Origin: an uncultured Lachnospiraceae bacterium
GTDB lineage: Bacteria; Bacillota; Clostridia; Lachnospirales; Lachnospiraceae
NCBI GenBank assembly: GCA_910580015.1
Contig: CAJTVT010000025.1
Coordinates: 1-42,105 of the forward strand
DNA length: 42,105 bases
Direction: 5' to 3'
The notes beneath the pieces were generated by a model. It made no database searches, was not told the origin of the DNA, and worked only from the letters and a program-made list of their open reading frames with translations. Below, in pieces: positions 17,588 through 27,164 of this stretch (within the stretch, counting starts at the first letter, position 1; the number at the start of each line of letters is the position of its first letter). Made by a program: the position numbers and the translations under genes.

Positions 17588-19126
17588 TCACTGCGTGTTT
17601 TCATTACTTTCTTTCCTCAATGTCCTGACTGTACAAATGATCACAATAAACATAACAAATGCCAAGGGCAATCCCGTTAATATTGCTAAAACTTGCACCA
17701 CATCGAATCCTCCTACTTTCAGTAGTACCACTGTAACTGCACAGATAACTACGGCCCAGATTACTCTACTACTTCTTGAGGCCAATGTGTGAATGCCATT
17801 GCCTTTTGTTGTCATTTCAGCAGCTACAAATGAACTTGAATCAACCGTTGTTGCCATAAATATAAGACATATGATTCCCAATGCCGCCATCATTATTTTC
17901 GGGTAAGGCATCGTTTTTAAGATCTCTAGAATGGCGGCTGCTTGCCCCTGTCCCTCTAAAACAGATGCGATATCCAAATTTCCCGACATCTGTAACTTGA
18001 TACTATAATTTCCCAATGTCATCATTGCAATCCAACATCCCAAACTACACCAGATCATTTGGCCTAGAGCAACCTGTCTTAGCGTTCTTCCTTTCGAAAT
18101 TCGTGCGTTAAATATACCCATAAGAGGCATATACACAATCAACCAAGCCCAATACCATATGGTCCATTTTTGAACAAAAACCCCATCTCCATATGGATCT
18201 GTATATGTAACCATTCGGACAAAATTCTGTATATACATACCGACAGTATTAATTTCTGCTCTAAATATATAGAAAGCACCAGCTAATATTCCCACAATTC
18301 CCATAAAGACAAACGCAGATATTGCATTGATATTACTTAAATTTTTTATTCCTTTGTTGATACCAAGACACACACTCGTTCCAAATACAGCCATCCACAG
18401 GATCAAAATTGATATTTGTATTATTTGTTCATATTGCTGTGGAATCCCACATATTTCTTGAATGATACCTGTTAACAGAGGCATACCTAATCCCATTGAT
18501 GTAGTAGGAGCCATCACAACACCAAATAAGGAAACCATGTCTATCATATAGCTACCTATGTTCCCACCATTCCTGTTCCCCGTTGCATCATATGCCAAAC
18601 TCATCCGTATATTGTTTTTATTTCGATTGTAGATCCCATATGCAATCGCTATCGTTGCTGGTACGTATAATGACCATGCATTTATTCCCCAATGATAATG
18701 TGCATACATTTGAGCATATTCATATGTTTGTACCGTATATGCCTCACCATGCATCGGTATATTCAAAGCGGCGTAATAAATGGGTTCAATAAAACCAAAT
18801 ACAATAAGCCCTGCACTACAGCTTGTAGTAAACATCATAGTAATCCATGAAAATGTACTATACTCTGGTTTTGCATTCAAACCGCCAATCCGAATATTTT
18901 TATACGGCCCAAGTATAATCCACACAGAAAAAAGTAAAGCACATAAATTTGCCAAAATAAAAATCCAGCCAAACGTTCCCGCACATATGGAATACAAATG
19001 CTCCACCACCAAGCGTACTTCTTCCAGATAAATTACTACAATGGACAATACTATCACAATAATGATTACCGTTGGCAGAAATCGCTTATAATCTAATTTA
19101 GAATTCCTTTCTCTCTTAGAATTCAT
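17588..19126 (-). CDS. BCCT-family transporter (betaine/carnitine/choline type)
   Basis: This integral membrane protein of about 512 residues has around twelve hydrophobic segments. Family signatures are FGFIEPIYYAA, HYHWGINAWSLYVPATIAIAYGIY in two halves (HWGxxAW...AYG), and WAWLIVYMPLMGIFNARISKGRT. BCCT carriers import quaternary ammonium or related solutes by Na+, H+ or antiport coupling; the exact substrate is not readable. It is the last gene of the seven-gene operon and overlaps the ATP-grasp gene by about 11 bases. A GTG at 19135 is an alternative start. The tryptophan-rich segment typical of the binding site is kept. No terminator hairpin is evident downstream. Confidence 0.88.
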   Translation of the reverse strand: MNSKRERNSKLDYKRFLPTVIIIVIVLSIVVIYLEEVRLVVEHLYSICAGTFGWIFILANLCALLFSVWIILGPYKNIRIGGLNAKPEYSTFSWITMMFTTSCSAGLIVFGFIEPIYYAALNIPMHGEAYTVQTYEYAQMYAHYHWGINAWSLYVPATIAIAYGIYNRNKNNIRMSLAYDATGNRNGGNIGSYMIDMVSLFGVVMAPTTSMGLGMPLLTGIIQEICGIPQQYEQIIQISILILWMAVFGTSVCLGINKGIKNLSNINAISAFVFMGIVGILAGAFYIFRAEINTVGMYIQNFVRMVTYTDPYGDGVFVQKWTIWYWAWLIVYMPLMGIFNARISKGRTLRQVALGQMIWCSLGCWIAMMTLGNYSIKLQMSGNLDIASVLEGQGQAAAILEILKTMPYPKIMMAALGIICLIFMATTVDSSSFVAAEMTTKGNGIHTLASRSSRVIWAVVICAVTVVLLKVGGFDVVQVLAILTGLPLAFVMFIVIICTVRTLRKESNENTQ

Positions 19127-20405
19127 CTCTCTCACGCAACCCTTTCTGATATATCTCTGTCAAATACGCAAAATTATCATAATGTATGATGACATCCTCA
19201 CCTGCTGTATTTAAGATCCGGACTGTTCGATTGATTTTTTCAATCAAACTACACATTTCATTGCAATTGTCAGCCGTAAACATTATGTTTCCGAGTGAAC
19301 GGTGAAGCGTAATGGTATCTCCAACCTGCGCCAACGACTCCACAAGCTGAACCTCTGGCCAATTGGCCACCTCGTCAAATCCCTGCATATCTGCAATCGT
19401 ACCTTGTTTATTCGTCCATAACATATACCCGACCCCACACTTTACAAAGGCATGCAACTGATTTTGAGGCAGATCTTTGGGATCGTTCTTTTCTCCAAAC
19501 GCATAATCAACAAGCCACGCCACAGAATCAAAGCCACAGACTTCACGATGTGGAATAAACATCATATCCCCATCTAACCGATAACCCATTTCAAGTATGT
19601 AAAAACTTCCATCCTCATCTAACATAAACTGAACCCATCCAACCCCTTCTCTACATCCTACTTTTTCTAAGAGTTTGATCACACTGGGATTTACTTCTTT
19701 TACATAACGCTCCACATTATCAGAAACGGTTGTCGTGATAGAATAACAATTTCGAGGTTCTCCTGGCTGGGAATGCATCGCATTCAAAGCAACCAACGAA
19801 ATCTTACCTTCTGCCATTGCATAATACGCATACCATTCTTTTCCATGTAACATTCTCTCTACAATGATCTTATCGCTCTTTGACACTGCTTTTGCATGAT
19901 GATACGCTTTCACTAATTCCTCAGCATGATTGCAAAAACTAATTCCCCTATTTCCGCTCATATCGACAGGTTTGACAACAACCGGATAGACAACATTTTC
20001 TAATTCTTTTTGTGTCAATGCATTAGACAAAAAATAATCAGCGGCTACTGGCACCCCCAATTTTTTACAAAGTGTCTTAAATTTTTCTTTATCTCTGGAA
20101 TAACTCCAAGCTTCCTCATTACAATAGCATGGCAAACCCAAACGATTGCAAAGTTTCATACACATTTCGAGATTAAATTCACTGATACCACAAATAATAG
20201 CGTTAATTTGTTCTTTTCTGCACTTTTCCTCCAACTGATCTAAATCGGCAGTATTCGTCATCCAATATTCATCTGCCTCAAATTTTGCAATGGATTTTTC
20301 AGGTTTTAGGTAATCTGTAACGATGGTATATGCTCCTTTTGCCTTTGCATAACGAATCATTTCAATACTTCCATAACTCGTTCCTAGCATTAACATTTTT
20401 TTCAT
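19116..20405 (-). CDS. ATP-grasp domain ligase (second of the operon)
   Basis: This 429-residue protein has a pre-ATP-grasp Rossmann-like region (MKKMLMLGTSYGSIEMIRYA, then TDYL) and an ATP-grasp domain with YPVVVKPVDMSGNRGIS and, near the end, FYILEMGYRLDGD carrying metal-binding acidic residues. ATP-grasp enzymes join a carboxylate to an amine or thiol through an acyl phosphate. It is a paralogue of the protein at 22592-23788. The ATG at 20405 has GGAGG nine bases upstream and overlaps the preceding gene by 44 bases. The substrate is unknown. An amino acid or uronic acid carboxylate is a guess based on the neighbours. Confidence 0.85.
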   Translation of the reverse strand: MKKMLMLGTSYGSIEMIRYAKAKGAYTIVTDYLKPEKSIAKFEADEYWMTNTADLDQLEEKCRKEQINAIICGISEFNLEMCMKLCNRLGLPCYCNEEAWSYSRDKEKFKTLCKKLGVPVAADYFLSNALTQKELENVVYPVVVKPVDMSGNRGISFCNHAEELVKAYHHAKAVSKSDKIIVERMLHGKEWYAYYAMAEGKISLVALNAMHSQPGEPRNCYSITTTVSDNVERYVKEVNPSVIKLLEKVGCREGVGWVQFMLDEDGSFYILEMGYRLDGDMMFIPHREVCGFDSVAWLVDYAFGEKNDPKDLPQNQLHAFVKCGVGYMLWTNKQGTIADMQGFDEVANWPEVQLVESLAQVGDTITLHRSLGNIMFTADNCNEMCSLIEKINRTVRILNTAGEDVIIHYDNFAYLTEIYQKGLRERDEF

Positions 20406-21396
20406 TTTTTCTAACCTCCATTCCACAATTCTCAATCAGCAATTCTCCTAAGGTAGTCAAAATAACATCCATATCACTCCTGTCATACCTCTGATCTACT
20501 GGTAAAGGCAGCAGATTCCATGTCAAATCGTACTCAAATTCTGATTTTTTGCACATATTACGTACATTTGGCCATAACACAGGAATATATATTCTCTTTT
20601 TTCGAAGCGCCTCCCTGATCAATTTGCCATTTTTCACATAAAGTGGATAGGCAAAAGCACCATATGGAATTATCACATTAATCTCATTTATTTTTTCAAG
20701 TACATGATGTAAATATCTAAAATTGTTTTCTCTGACTTCTGCAATTCTATCATAATCCAACCCTCTTAAAAGATTCTGTGTGAGTTTGGACATTAATTGT
20801 AATGGTTCTGTCTGCATTCGTCTGTTATTTTCCACATACCCACCATAAAACTCATTCGCAGTTTTTTCATATCGTCCATGTAAAAAAAGCATTTTATCAT
20901 AGGAACATCCTCTTTCCAATGAAATTTCTTCTGCATCTGTATACAGATATGCGCCATCAGCCACACCAAAAAATTTTCTACATGTATATATGGTATCAAC
21001 TCCTGGAACAAAGGGCTGATAAAATGCCTGGGCAGAATCAACAATCACCCTCTGATATTGTTCTTTATAGTCGGCAATCTCTTGATTACTTAATTGACCA
21101 TAGTAATTAATGATATACAGCCATTGATCCTTTTCAAGTTCCTTTTGTAAAATTGGCCTTAAACTTTTATCTATCGGATAATAAGAAATATCTACAGACT
21201 CTTTTTTACAGGAATCAAAGATGGAACTACAACAATAGTATGGCAGATACAATTTTTTCATCTGTTTTGCCCGAATCAAATAGATCAGTGCATTCCTTCC
21301 ACTATTTAATGCCAATGCACCTTCATGATATTCTCTGCCTGTATAGGTATCTAACTCAATATAACCTCCAATTTCTTTCATACAGCCACATCCCAT
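20362..21396 (-). CDS. DegT/DnrJ/EryC1-like PLP-dependent protein, divergent
   Basis: This 344-residue protein resembles the DegT/StrS sugar aminotransferases but is divergent. ALALNSGRNALIYLIRA fits the N-terminal cofactor phosphate loop and VIVDSAQAFYQP fits the conserved DxAQ motif. RKFFGVADGAYLYT is where the PLP lysine (usually SFxxxK) should be, leaving Lys in RKFFG as candidate. It is shorter than the 377-residue paralogue at 25828-26961. It may make an amino sugar or act on a related keto compound. It follows the DAACS gene by 12 bases. The start is uncertain; an ATG 15 bases later (MKEIGG) is equally possible. Confidence 0.72.
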   Translation of the reverse strand: MGCGCMKEIGGYIELDTYTGREYHEGALALNSGRNALIYLIRAKQMKKLYLPYYCCSSIFDSCKKESVDISYYPIDKSLRPILQKELEKDQWLYIINYYGQLSNQEIADYKEQYQRVIVDSAQAFYQPFVPGVDTIYTCRKFFGVADGAYLYTDAEEISLERGCSYDKMLFLHGRYEKTANEFYGGYVENNRRMQTEPLQLMSKLTQNLLRGLDYDRIAEVRENNFRYLHHVLEKINEINVIIPYGAFAYPLYVKNGKLIREALRKKRIYIPVLWPNVRNMCKKSEFEYDLTWNLLPLPVDQRYDRSDMDVILTTLGELLIENCGMEVRKNEKNVNARNELWKY

Positions 21397-21408
21397 CCAT
21401 GCATATCT

Positions 21409-22605
21409 CTAAATATTTTTATTTACCATTCGTTCCACCATACATGCGGTGGTGGCATCTCCTGTTACATTTACTAAAGTCCTTCCCATATCCAATATTC
21501 GGTCTATGCCCGCAACCAAGGCAATTCCATCTACCGGAAGTCCCACGGAAAGCAACACCATACTCAATACAATCATGCCTGCTCCTGGAACTCCCGAAGC
21601 TCCTATGGACGCCAATGTTCCTGTTAAAATAACCATCAACATACTCGAAATCGTCAAGTCAACTCCATAAGCCTGCGCAATAAACAATGCAACAATCCCT
21701 TGATATAGTGCATTTCCATCCATATTTACTGTTGAACCTAAAGGTAAAACAAAACTACTCACTTCTTTTGATATTTTTAAATTCTCTTGTATACATTTTA
21801 AAGAAACTGGTAATGCTGCTGCTGAACTGCAAGTTGTAAATGCGATAACCTGTGCTTGCAACATTCCGTTTAGAAATTTTTTGACTGACATTTTACACCC
21901 TACTTTGAGCATTCCAAAATACACAATGCAGATATGGATCACGGTAGCTGCATAAAATACCAGTACCAATTTTAATAAAGGTAACAGCACTTTGACTCCA
22001 TTATTGGCAACTGCTGGTACCATTAATCCAACGATCCCAACTGGCGTAAGATACATAACCCCTCTCGTCACTATACTCATTATCTCAAATATAGAATCCA
22101 GGATCTTCCTAAGCGGCTCTCCCTTATCTTTTGCAACTACAATTCCTATCCCCAAAATAATAGAGAAAAATATGACTTGAAGCATATTTCCGTTCACAAA
22201 GGATTCAAATGGGTTACTCGGAACAATGCCAACAATCGTATCTATTACACTGGGAAATTCATTGATTTCATAGGATTCTGCCGTAAGTTCAATCCCAATT
22301 CCAGGCTGAAAGACAAGAGATAGGCAAAGACCAATAACAACTGCAACCGCAGTTGTCATCATAAAGATTGCGATGGCAGACACTCCTATTTTACCGAGCT
22401 TTTTTAAGTTATCCATACTCGATACACCTAATACCAGTGACGTAAACACTAATGGAAGCATAATCATTTTGATAAGATTTACATATATAGTGCCAAGAAA
22501 AGAAATATTGTTAGCCCAATCCGTATGGTCCTGCAACAAAATTCCGCAAATAACGCTTAGGAACAATGCTAGTGTAATACTTATTGTCATCTTATTTAAT
22601 TTCAT
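21409..22605 (-). CDS. DAACS-family dicarboxylate/amino acid:cation symporter
   Basis: This 398-residue membrane protein belongs to the GltP/DctA/SLC1 family. AFTTCSSAAALPVSLKC is the serine-rich hairpin, LPLGSTVNMDGNALYQG is the NMDGT-type motif of TM7, and DRILDMGRTLVNVTGDA is the TM8 substrate-binding stretch. Family members import glutamate, aspartate, dicarboxylates or neutral amino acids with Na+ or H+. GGAGG lies before the ATG, inside the end of the ATP-grasp gene, with 14 bases of overlap. Its place inside a biosynthetic operon suggests it supplies a building block; that is inference. Confidence 0.9.
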   Translation of the reverse strand: MKLNKMTISITLALFLSVICGILLQDHTDWANNISFLGTIYVNLIKMIMLPLVFTSLVLGVSSMDNLKKLGKIGVSAIAIFMMTTAVAVVIGLCLSLVFQPGIGIELTAESYEINEFPSVIDTIVGIVPSNPFESFVNGNMLQVIFFSIILGIGIVVAKDKGEPLRKILDSIFEIMSIVTRGVMYLTPVGIVGLMVPAVANNGVKVLLPLLKLVLVFYAATVIHICIVYFGMLKVGCKMSVKKFLNGMLQAQVIAFTTCSSAAALPVSLKCIQENLKISKEVSSFVLPLGSTVNMDGNALYQGIVALFIAQAYGVDLTISSMLMVILTGTLASIGASGVPGAGMIVLSMVLLSVGLPVDGIALVAGIDRILDMGRTLVNVTGDATTACMVERMVNKNI

Positions 22606-23788
22606 GTTTTTCCTCCGTCACTTCAACTCTGATATAATCGTCAATTGTTCCTATTATGCGGTCCATTTCTTGTCTAGTTTGAAACTTAATAATCGCCACG
22701 CCTACAACCCCAGAGCTATTTCTATAATCAAACACTTTTTCCCCTCTCTTTTTATGTATCCACAAGAACTCTATTTGCTCTTCTATCTCTTCCGATAGAT
22801 ATACTTTGTCAAAAATTCCATCCTCATGTGAACCAATAATATATTGAAAACAATACTGCATTTGTGCTCTTCTGGAACTTATATCAAATTCCCCCATTGC
22901 CAAGTGCAATGATGCAGATATTTCATCATAACCAGTAGCTGTTTGCATTAACTCTGGGATATAATTGCCTCCGGTTCTTGGCCCTATCTCAATTATATAA
23001 ATTTTTCCTTCTAAAGAAATTCTCAATTCAACATTTATGCCGCCTGTCTGAAAACCACATTTTTTAATATGGTTCCTAACCTCATTCCATGCAGATTCCT
23101 TTATATCATCGCTAACATTTGCTGGACATGAACTACCTATGGGAACACAATCTCGAAATCTCTGCTCACCAAGCTCCATAAAAATAAGTTCACCATTGAT
23201 CACTATCCCATCTCCATGCAATTGATGATATTTCGTATGAATATATTCTTCAAATATAACTTTTCCTATCCTTGAAAAACCTATGGCATACTTGAAAGCT
23301 TGTTTCAGATCGCCTGGATCATCCACAATTGTAATTCCTTTGCTACCAGAAGAATCTACTGGCTTCACAATACATGGCAACATAAAATCTAAAATGTTCT
23401 CCACCTCTGCTTCTTGCGAACAACATACAAAAGCAGGCGCATTCATTTGATTCTCGTTTTGAAATTTTCTAAACTTGTCTTTTCTCGCAAGAATCTGTGT
23501 TGCTGACAATCCACCACCCTTTAAATGAAGCTTATCAGCTACATATGCTGCCGTCACAGCGCCAGGATCCGAACCATATGCGATGATTCCGTCAATCTCT
23601 ATTTCCTCACAAACAGAAAGTATCTTTTTACTGTCTGTTGTACTTATATTAATATATTCATCCGAATATTTGTGCCCAGGATTTTCTGGAAGATAATCAC
23701 ATGTAATAACATAATAGCCTAATTCTTTTGCTCTTTTTATCGCAGACACCTGTGAATAAGCGCCTCCCAATATGAAAAGTTTTTTCAT
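22592..23788 (-). CDS. ATP-grasp domain ligase (first of the operon)
   Basis: This protein of about 398 residues starts with a pre-ATP-grasp domain (MKKLFILGGAYSQVSAIKRA, then CDYLPENPGHKYSDEY) and continues with an ATP-grasp fold: LPCIVKPVDSSGSKGIT, the adenine-binding FEEYI, and IYIIEIGPRTGGNYIPEL with metal ligands. It is related to PurK/CarB-like amide-forming ligases and to the protein at 19116-20405. The ATG at 23788 is preceded by GGGAAGG; a GTG at 23806 in frame lacks a ribosome-binding site. It begins 21 bases after the glycosyltransferase gene. The acyl and amine substrates are unknown. Confidence 0.86.
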   Translation of the reverse strand: MKKLFILGGAYSQVSAIKRAKELGYYVITCDYLPENPGHKYSDEYINISTTDSKKILSVCEEIEIDGIIAYGSDPGAVTAAYVADKLHLKGGGLSATQILARKDKFRKFQNENQMNAPAFVCCSQEAEVENILDFMLPCIVKPVDSSGSKGITIVDDPGDLKQAFKYAIGFSRIGKVIFEEYIHTKYHQLHGDGIVINGELIFMELGEQRFRDCVPIGSSCPANVSDDIKESAWNEVRNHIKKCGFQTGGINVELRISLEGKIYIIEIGPRTGGNYIPELMQTATGYDEISASLHLAMGEFDISSRRAQMQYCFQYIIGSHEDGIFDKVYLSEEIEEQIEFLWIHKKRGEKVFDYRNSSGVVGVAIIKFQTRQEMDRIIGTIDDYIRVEVTEEKHEIK

Positions 23789-23809
23789 CTTTTGCAACCT
23801 TCCCACAAT

Positions 23810-25792
23810 TTATATTGTCTCTATACCATCTAATATTTCAAAAATTTCTCGTCTACCTATATGATATTTTTCCTGCATAATTTTCTTGTTCTCTGGATCG
23901 GATAATAATTCATACACATAAAACAACCCTGCAAGCCTATCATTTGCTCCTGGTGATCTTAATAAAATCAAGGCTTTTTCACATAATATTTCTCTTGGTT
24001 CTTTCACATTCGGATCTATCAATTCTTCTCGAAACACTTTTAAAAACAATGCGTCATCCATCTTTTTGATTATTTCCAACCAACAATAGCATAACTCGAA
24101 ATATTCATTTTTTGCTCTGTTTCCTGTTATTCGACTGTCATTTAGACCATGCCATCTGTAATAGAGAGACTCTCTTTCCATCAAATAAATATCATTGTCT
24201 AGCGCCACATGCAGCCACATAACAAAATCTGGCAAGATACTAAAATTTGACGCATGGTTCATCACGTTTCTGTGAAGCTCCTTTTTAATCATTACTGAAG
24301 GATATGCAAGCACATTCCCATGGTGATAAAAATAGTTTATCCATTCGGCTGAAGTTCTGTTCTCTACTGCAAACACTTGCCTGTCCATTTCTTCATCATT
24401 CGCATCTATGAACTGTACACTTGTAAAACATGCTCCACACGCAGAATGTGTTTCCATATATAATACTTGTCTTTCTATTTTATCTAATTCCCAATAATCA
24501 TCCGAATCTAATACCGCAATATACTTTCCTTTGGCAATAGACAACAAAAATGGTATGCGCCCAAAACCGTTTTCTTCAAACAAATGTATTTGATCGATTC
24601 GATCTTCAAATTTTAAAATTTCATCCACAGATCGATCCATGGAACCATCATCTGCTACTAAAAATTCGATATTTTCATAGCTTTGATTTAAAACGCTTTC
24701 AATTGCCTGAGATACATATTTTTCATGGTTATAAACGCTCATGATTACACTAACCAACGGATTTTCCATGTTATCATCATACCGCTTAGCAACCATCTGT
24801 GAAAAAATGTCATCCATATCTTTTTTTATTCTTGTTAAAATATACAACACTGTTTGCTCTGCAAAAGCATCGTCTGGAACCATATCTTGTGTCATTTTGT
24901 GAATCATGAATCCTTCGTCCATAAACTTTTTCATGAATCCCAAATTCATGAAATCTTCTCCTTCCTCCCTGTTTCCAGGCATAACGGAACATGGTTCTGA
25001 AAACAAACACAATCCATCTGGCTTTAAGATTCGCTTCAACTCATCTGCCAAGATATCTTCTGATTTTCCATAGAGCAGTATGTTTGTACAAAAAATAAAA
25101 TCATAACTCTTATCAGGCAATTCTGCTATTTGTGAAACCTCTAAAATTATTTCATCTTTCCAATCAATATCCACAGATTGATATATGACCGTAGGACATT
25201 CTGCATTAATCCAATGTGCTATAGCTTTCGAAGACGTAAGCTGAAGCACCTTTACAGGTCTATTCCCTGTATCCAGTCCCATCTTTTTTAGAAAATAGAT
25301 GAGCACCCTATCTCTGTCATTACTCATACAATTTGGACATATTGTCTCTTCTGAGGGATAACATTCTGGTAATGTGTTTTTTATGTTATACATTTCTAAA
25401 AATTGCCCAGAATATGGAACAAAATATACCATATCCTGACAACATGGACATTTCTTTCGTTCCAAATGTTTGCTAATTTCAATGATATTTCGCACAACTT
25501 TTGTCAAACTTTTCACGTATTTACATGCATTTTCATAACCAATATCCTCTGTCCAGGATGCATATTCACCTTCATAATTGATATCTTGAACCAAAAAGCA
25601 GTCATCCATATCACCAAATACTTTTACATTTTCCAATATGGATTCTTTCATTGCTTTTAAAAATTCAGCGCTTTCTGTGATGTATATCTTTTTTAATGTA
25701 TCATCTGATGTTTCTATCTTTTCCAGTAAGACAATGACTTTCTTGCAAAATTGCAAAAAATCCCTCTGCTGTCTTCCTATTTTTTCTAACAT
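23810..25792 (-). CDS. Zinc-ribbon / methyltransferase-like / family 2 glycosyltransferase fusion
   Basis: This protein of about 660 residues has three parts. Residues 1-120 are helical, followed by a four-cysteine ribbon (CPCC near 115-118 and CPNC at 152-155). Residues 180-275 look like a class I methyltransferase (KSYDFIFCTNILLY, LADELKRILKPDGLCLFSEP), but the SAM loop normally reading like DxGxGxG is VLQLTSSKA, so activity is uncertain. From 347 on there is a GT2 domain: VSVIMSVYNHEKY, ADDGS and the metal-binding LDSDD (about 428-432). It likely transfers a sugar from a nucleotide donor in glycan assembly. The ATG at 25792 has AAAGGA; a TTG at 25825 is less likely. Confidence 0.85.
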   Translation of the reverse strand: MLEKIGRQQRDFLQFCKKVIVLLEKIETSDDTLKKIYITESAEFLKAMKESILENVKVFGDMDDCFLVQDINYEGEYASWTEDIGYENACKYVKSLTKVVRNIIEISKHLERKKCPCCQDMVYFVPYSGQFLEMYNIKNTLPECYPSEETICPNCMSNDRDRVLIYFLKKMGLDTGNRPVKVLQLTSSKAIAHWINAECPTVIYQSVDIDWKDEIILEVSQIAELPDKSYDFIFCTNILLYGKSEDILADELKRILKPDGLCLFSEPCSVMPGNREEGEDFMNLGFMKKFMDEGFMIHKMTQDMVPDDAFAEQTVLYILTRIKKDMDDIFSQMVAKRYDDNMENPLVSVIMSVYNHEKYVSQAIESVLNQSYENIEFLVADDGSMDRSVDEILKFEDRIDQIHLFEENGFGRIPFLLSIAKGKYIAVLDSDDYWELDKIERQVLYMETHSACGACFTSVQFIDANDEEMDRQVFAVENRTSAEWINYFYHHGNVLAYPSVMIKKELHRNVMNHASNFSILPDFVMWLHVALDNDIYLMERESLYYRWHGLNDSRITGNRAKNEYFELCYCWLEIIKKMDDALFLKVFREELIDPNVKEPREILCEKALILLRSPGANDRLAGLFYVYELLSDPENKKIMQEKYHIGRREIFEILDGIETI

Positions 25793-25827
25793 GGTAGTTT
25801 CCTTTCTATCAATGTAATTTTTCAAAA

Positions 25828-26961
25828 CTAATGTTCCAATGTTCCATACAGGCTTTTCCTTTGCATTTTTAAAATAATTTCACAAATACAGTCAACCTGA
25901 TCAATGGAAAGATCTGAGTAGATTGGAAGCGTAAGTACATGTTTTGATATGTAAAGTGCATTTGGCGTTTTGGTTGCATCAAATCTTCTGTGGTAACATT
26001 CCAATGAATTGGTAATGGGATAAAAATACTTCCTTGTCACAATTCCCTCTCGTGCCAGTGCATCAAAGATTTCATTTCTGGTTGCTCCAAATTCCTTCTC
26101 AAATACCACTGGAAAATATGCATAATTATATTGAACATTTTTGTCTTCTTGTCTCAACTTTATGCCTTTCACTCCTTCTAAATGGCTTCTGTATCTGCAA
26201 TCTATTTTCTTTCTTTTTTGTATTTCCTCCTCAATATGCCTTAAATTACAAATTCCCATTGCGGCAGAAAATTCGTTCATTTTAGCATTTGCCCCTATAT
26301 CTTGAACGGACTCTGGTCCATCTATGCCAAAATTTTTTAAATACTCCAAACGTTTCCCTAATTCTTGGTTTCTATAACAAACAGCTCCACCTTCTATAGA
26401 ATGAAATACTTTTGTGGCATGAAAACTAAAACATGACGCATCGCCATAAGCTCCCACACCTTTGTCATGATAAGTCTCACCAAAACTATGACACGCATCA
26501 TATATCACTTTAAGATCATATTTATTTGCTATTCGCTGTATCTCTTCTATATTGCAAACGTTTCCATAAACATGCACTGGAAGGATTGCAGAAGTATAAT
26601 CTGTGATTAGCATTTCTATTTTCTCTGTATCAATTGTATAGGTATCTGGATCTACATCACAAAATACGGGCGTCAACCCGCTTCGTACAATTGCATGCGT
26701 CGTAGAAACAAAGGTATACGGTGTTGTAATAACTTCTCCCTGTAGTTTCATGGCCTGAAGGGTTAACTCCAATGACATATGACCATTTACCATTAGTTCT
26801 ACATTGTCTGACTGCAAGTAACTTTTTAATTGCGATTGTAGTATTTGATGCTTTTCACCCATATTTGTTATCCAATAACTCTCCCATAAATCTTTAATCT
26901 CTTCTATGTATTCGTCCATGGGAGGCATAGATGGACGAGTCACTAACACATTTACACTCAT
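25828..26961 (-). CDS. DegT/DnrJ/EryC1/StrS-family aminotransferase
   Basis: This 377-residue PLP enzyme belongs to the sugar aminotransferase family that turns keto sugars bound to nucleotides into amino sugars. Key motifs are TTPYTFVSTTHAI, LPVHVYGNVCNIEEI, YDACHSFGETYHDKGVG (the DxAQ motif with His for Gln), and SFHATKVFHSIEGGA with the PLP lysine. MNEFSAAMG is typical of the domain interface. AAGGA lies before the ATG. It is the first gene of the seven-gene operon, behind a good promoter at 26995-27023. A nucleotide-sugar keto substrate is likely; no dehydratase producing it is encoded in the operon. Confidence 0.9.
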   Translation of the reverse strand: MSVNVLVTRPSMPPMDEYIEEIKDLWESYWITNMGEKHQILQSQLKSYLQSDNVELMVNGHMSLELTLQAMKLQGEVITTPYTFVSTTHAIVRSGLTPVFCDVDPDTYTIDTEKIEMLITDYTSAILPVHVYGNVCNIEEIQRIANKYDLKVIYDACHSFGETYHDKGVGAYGDASCFSFHATKVFHSIEGGAVCYRNQELGKRLEYLKNFGIDGPESVQDIGANAKMNEFSAAMGICNLRHIEEEIQKRKKIDCRYRSHLEGVKGIKLRQEDKNVQYNYAYFPVVFEKEFGATRNEIFDALAREGIVTRKYFYPITNSLECYHRRFDATKTPNALYISKHVLTLPIYSDLSIDQVDCICEIILKMQRKSLYGTLEH

Positions 26962-26994
26962 TATTGATTCCTTCTTCCTACTGCTCTAAGTCAG

Positions 26995-27023
26995 ATTATA
27001 AATACAATTTCATTTTTTGTTAA
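26995..27023 (-). promoter_or_regulatory. Promoter of the seven-gene operon
   Basis: On the minus strand TTAACA (27023-27018), 17 bases and TATAAT (27000-26995) form a strong sigma-A promoter about 35 bases before the first start codon. It lies within a 309-base gene-free stretch (26962-27270). Besides the terminator and gltX remnant I see nothing else there. Confidence 0.75.
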
Positions 27024-27164
27024 CCAAAGATTACTTTTTCACTCTCAACGCATTTTGTCCTTCTCAATGAATTTTGACATTGAAAATGAAATAAATTGGC
27101 AAAAATTTGGCAGTATGGCCGCCAGGATTTGTAGATAACAAAGAAATCGACTCCAGTGGCATAT

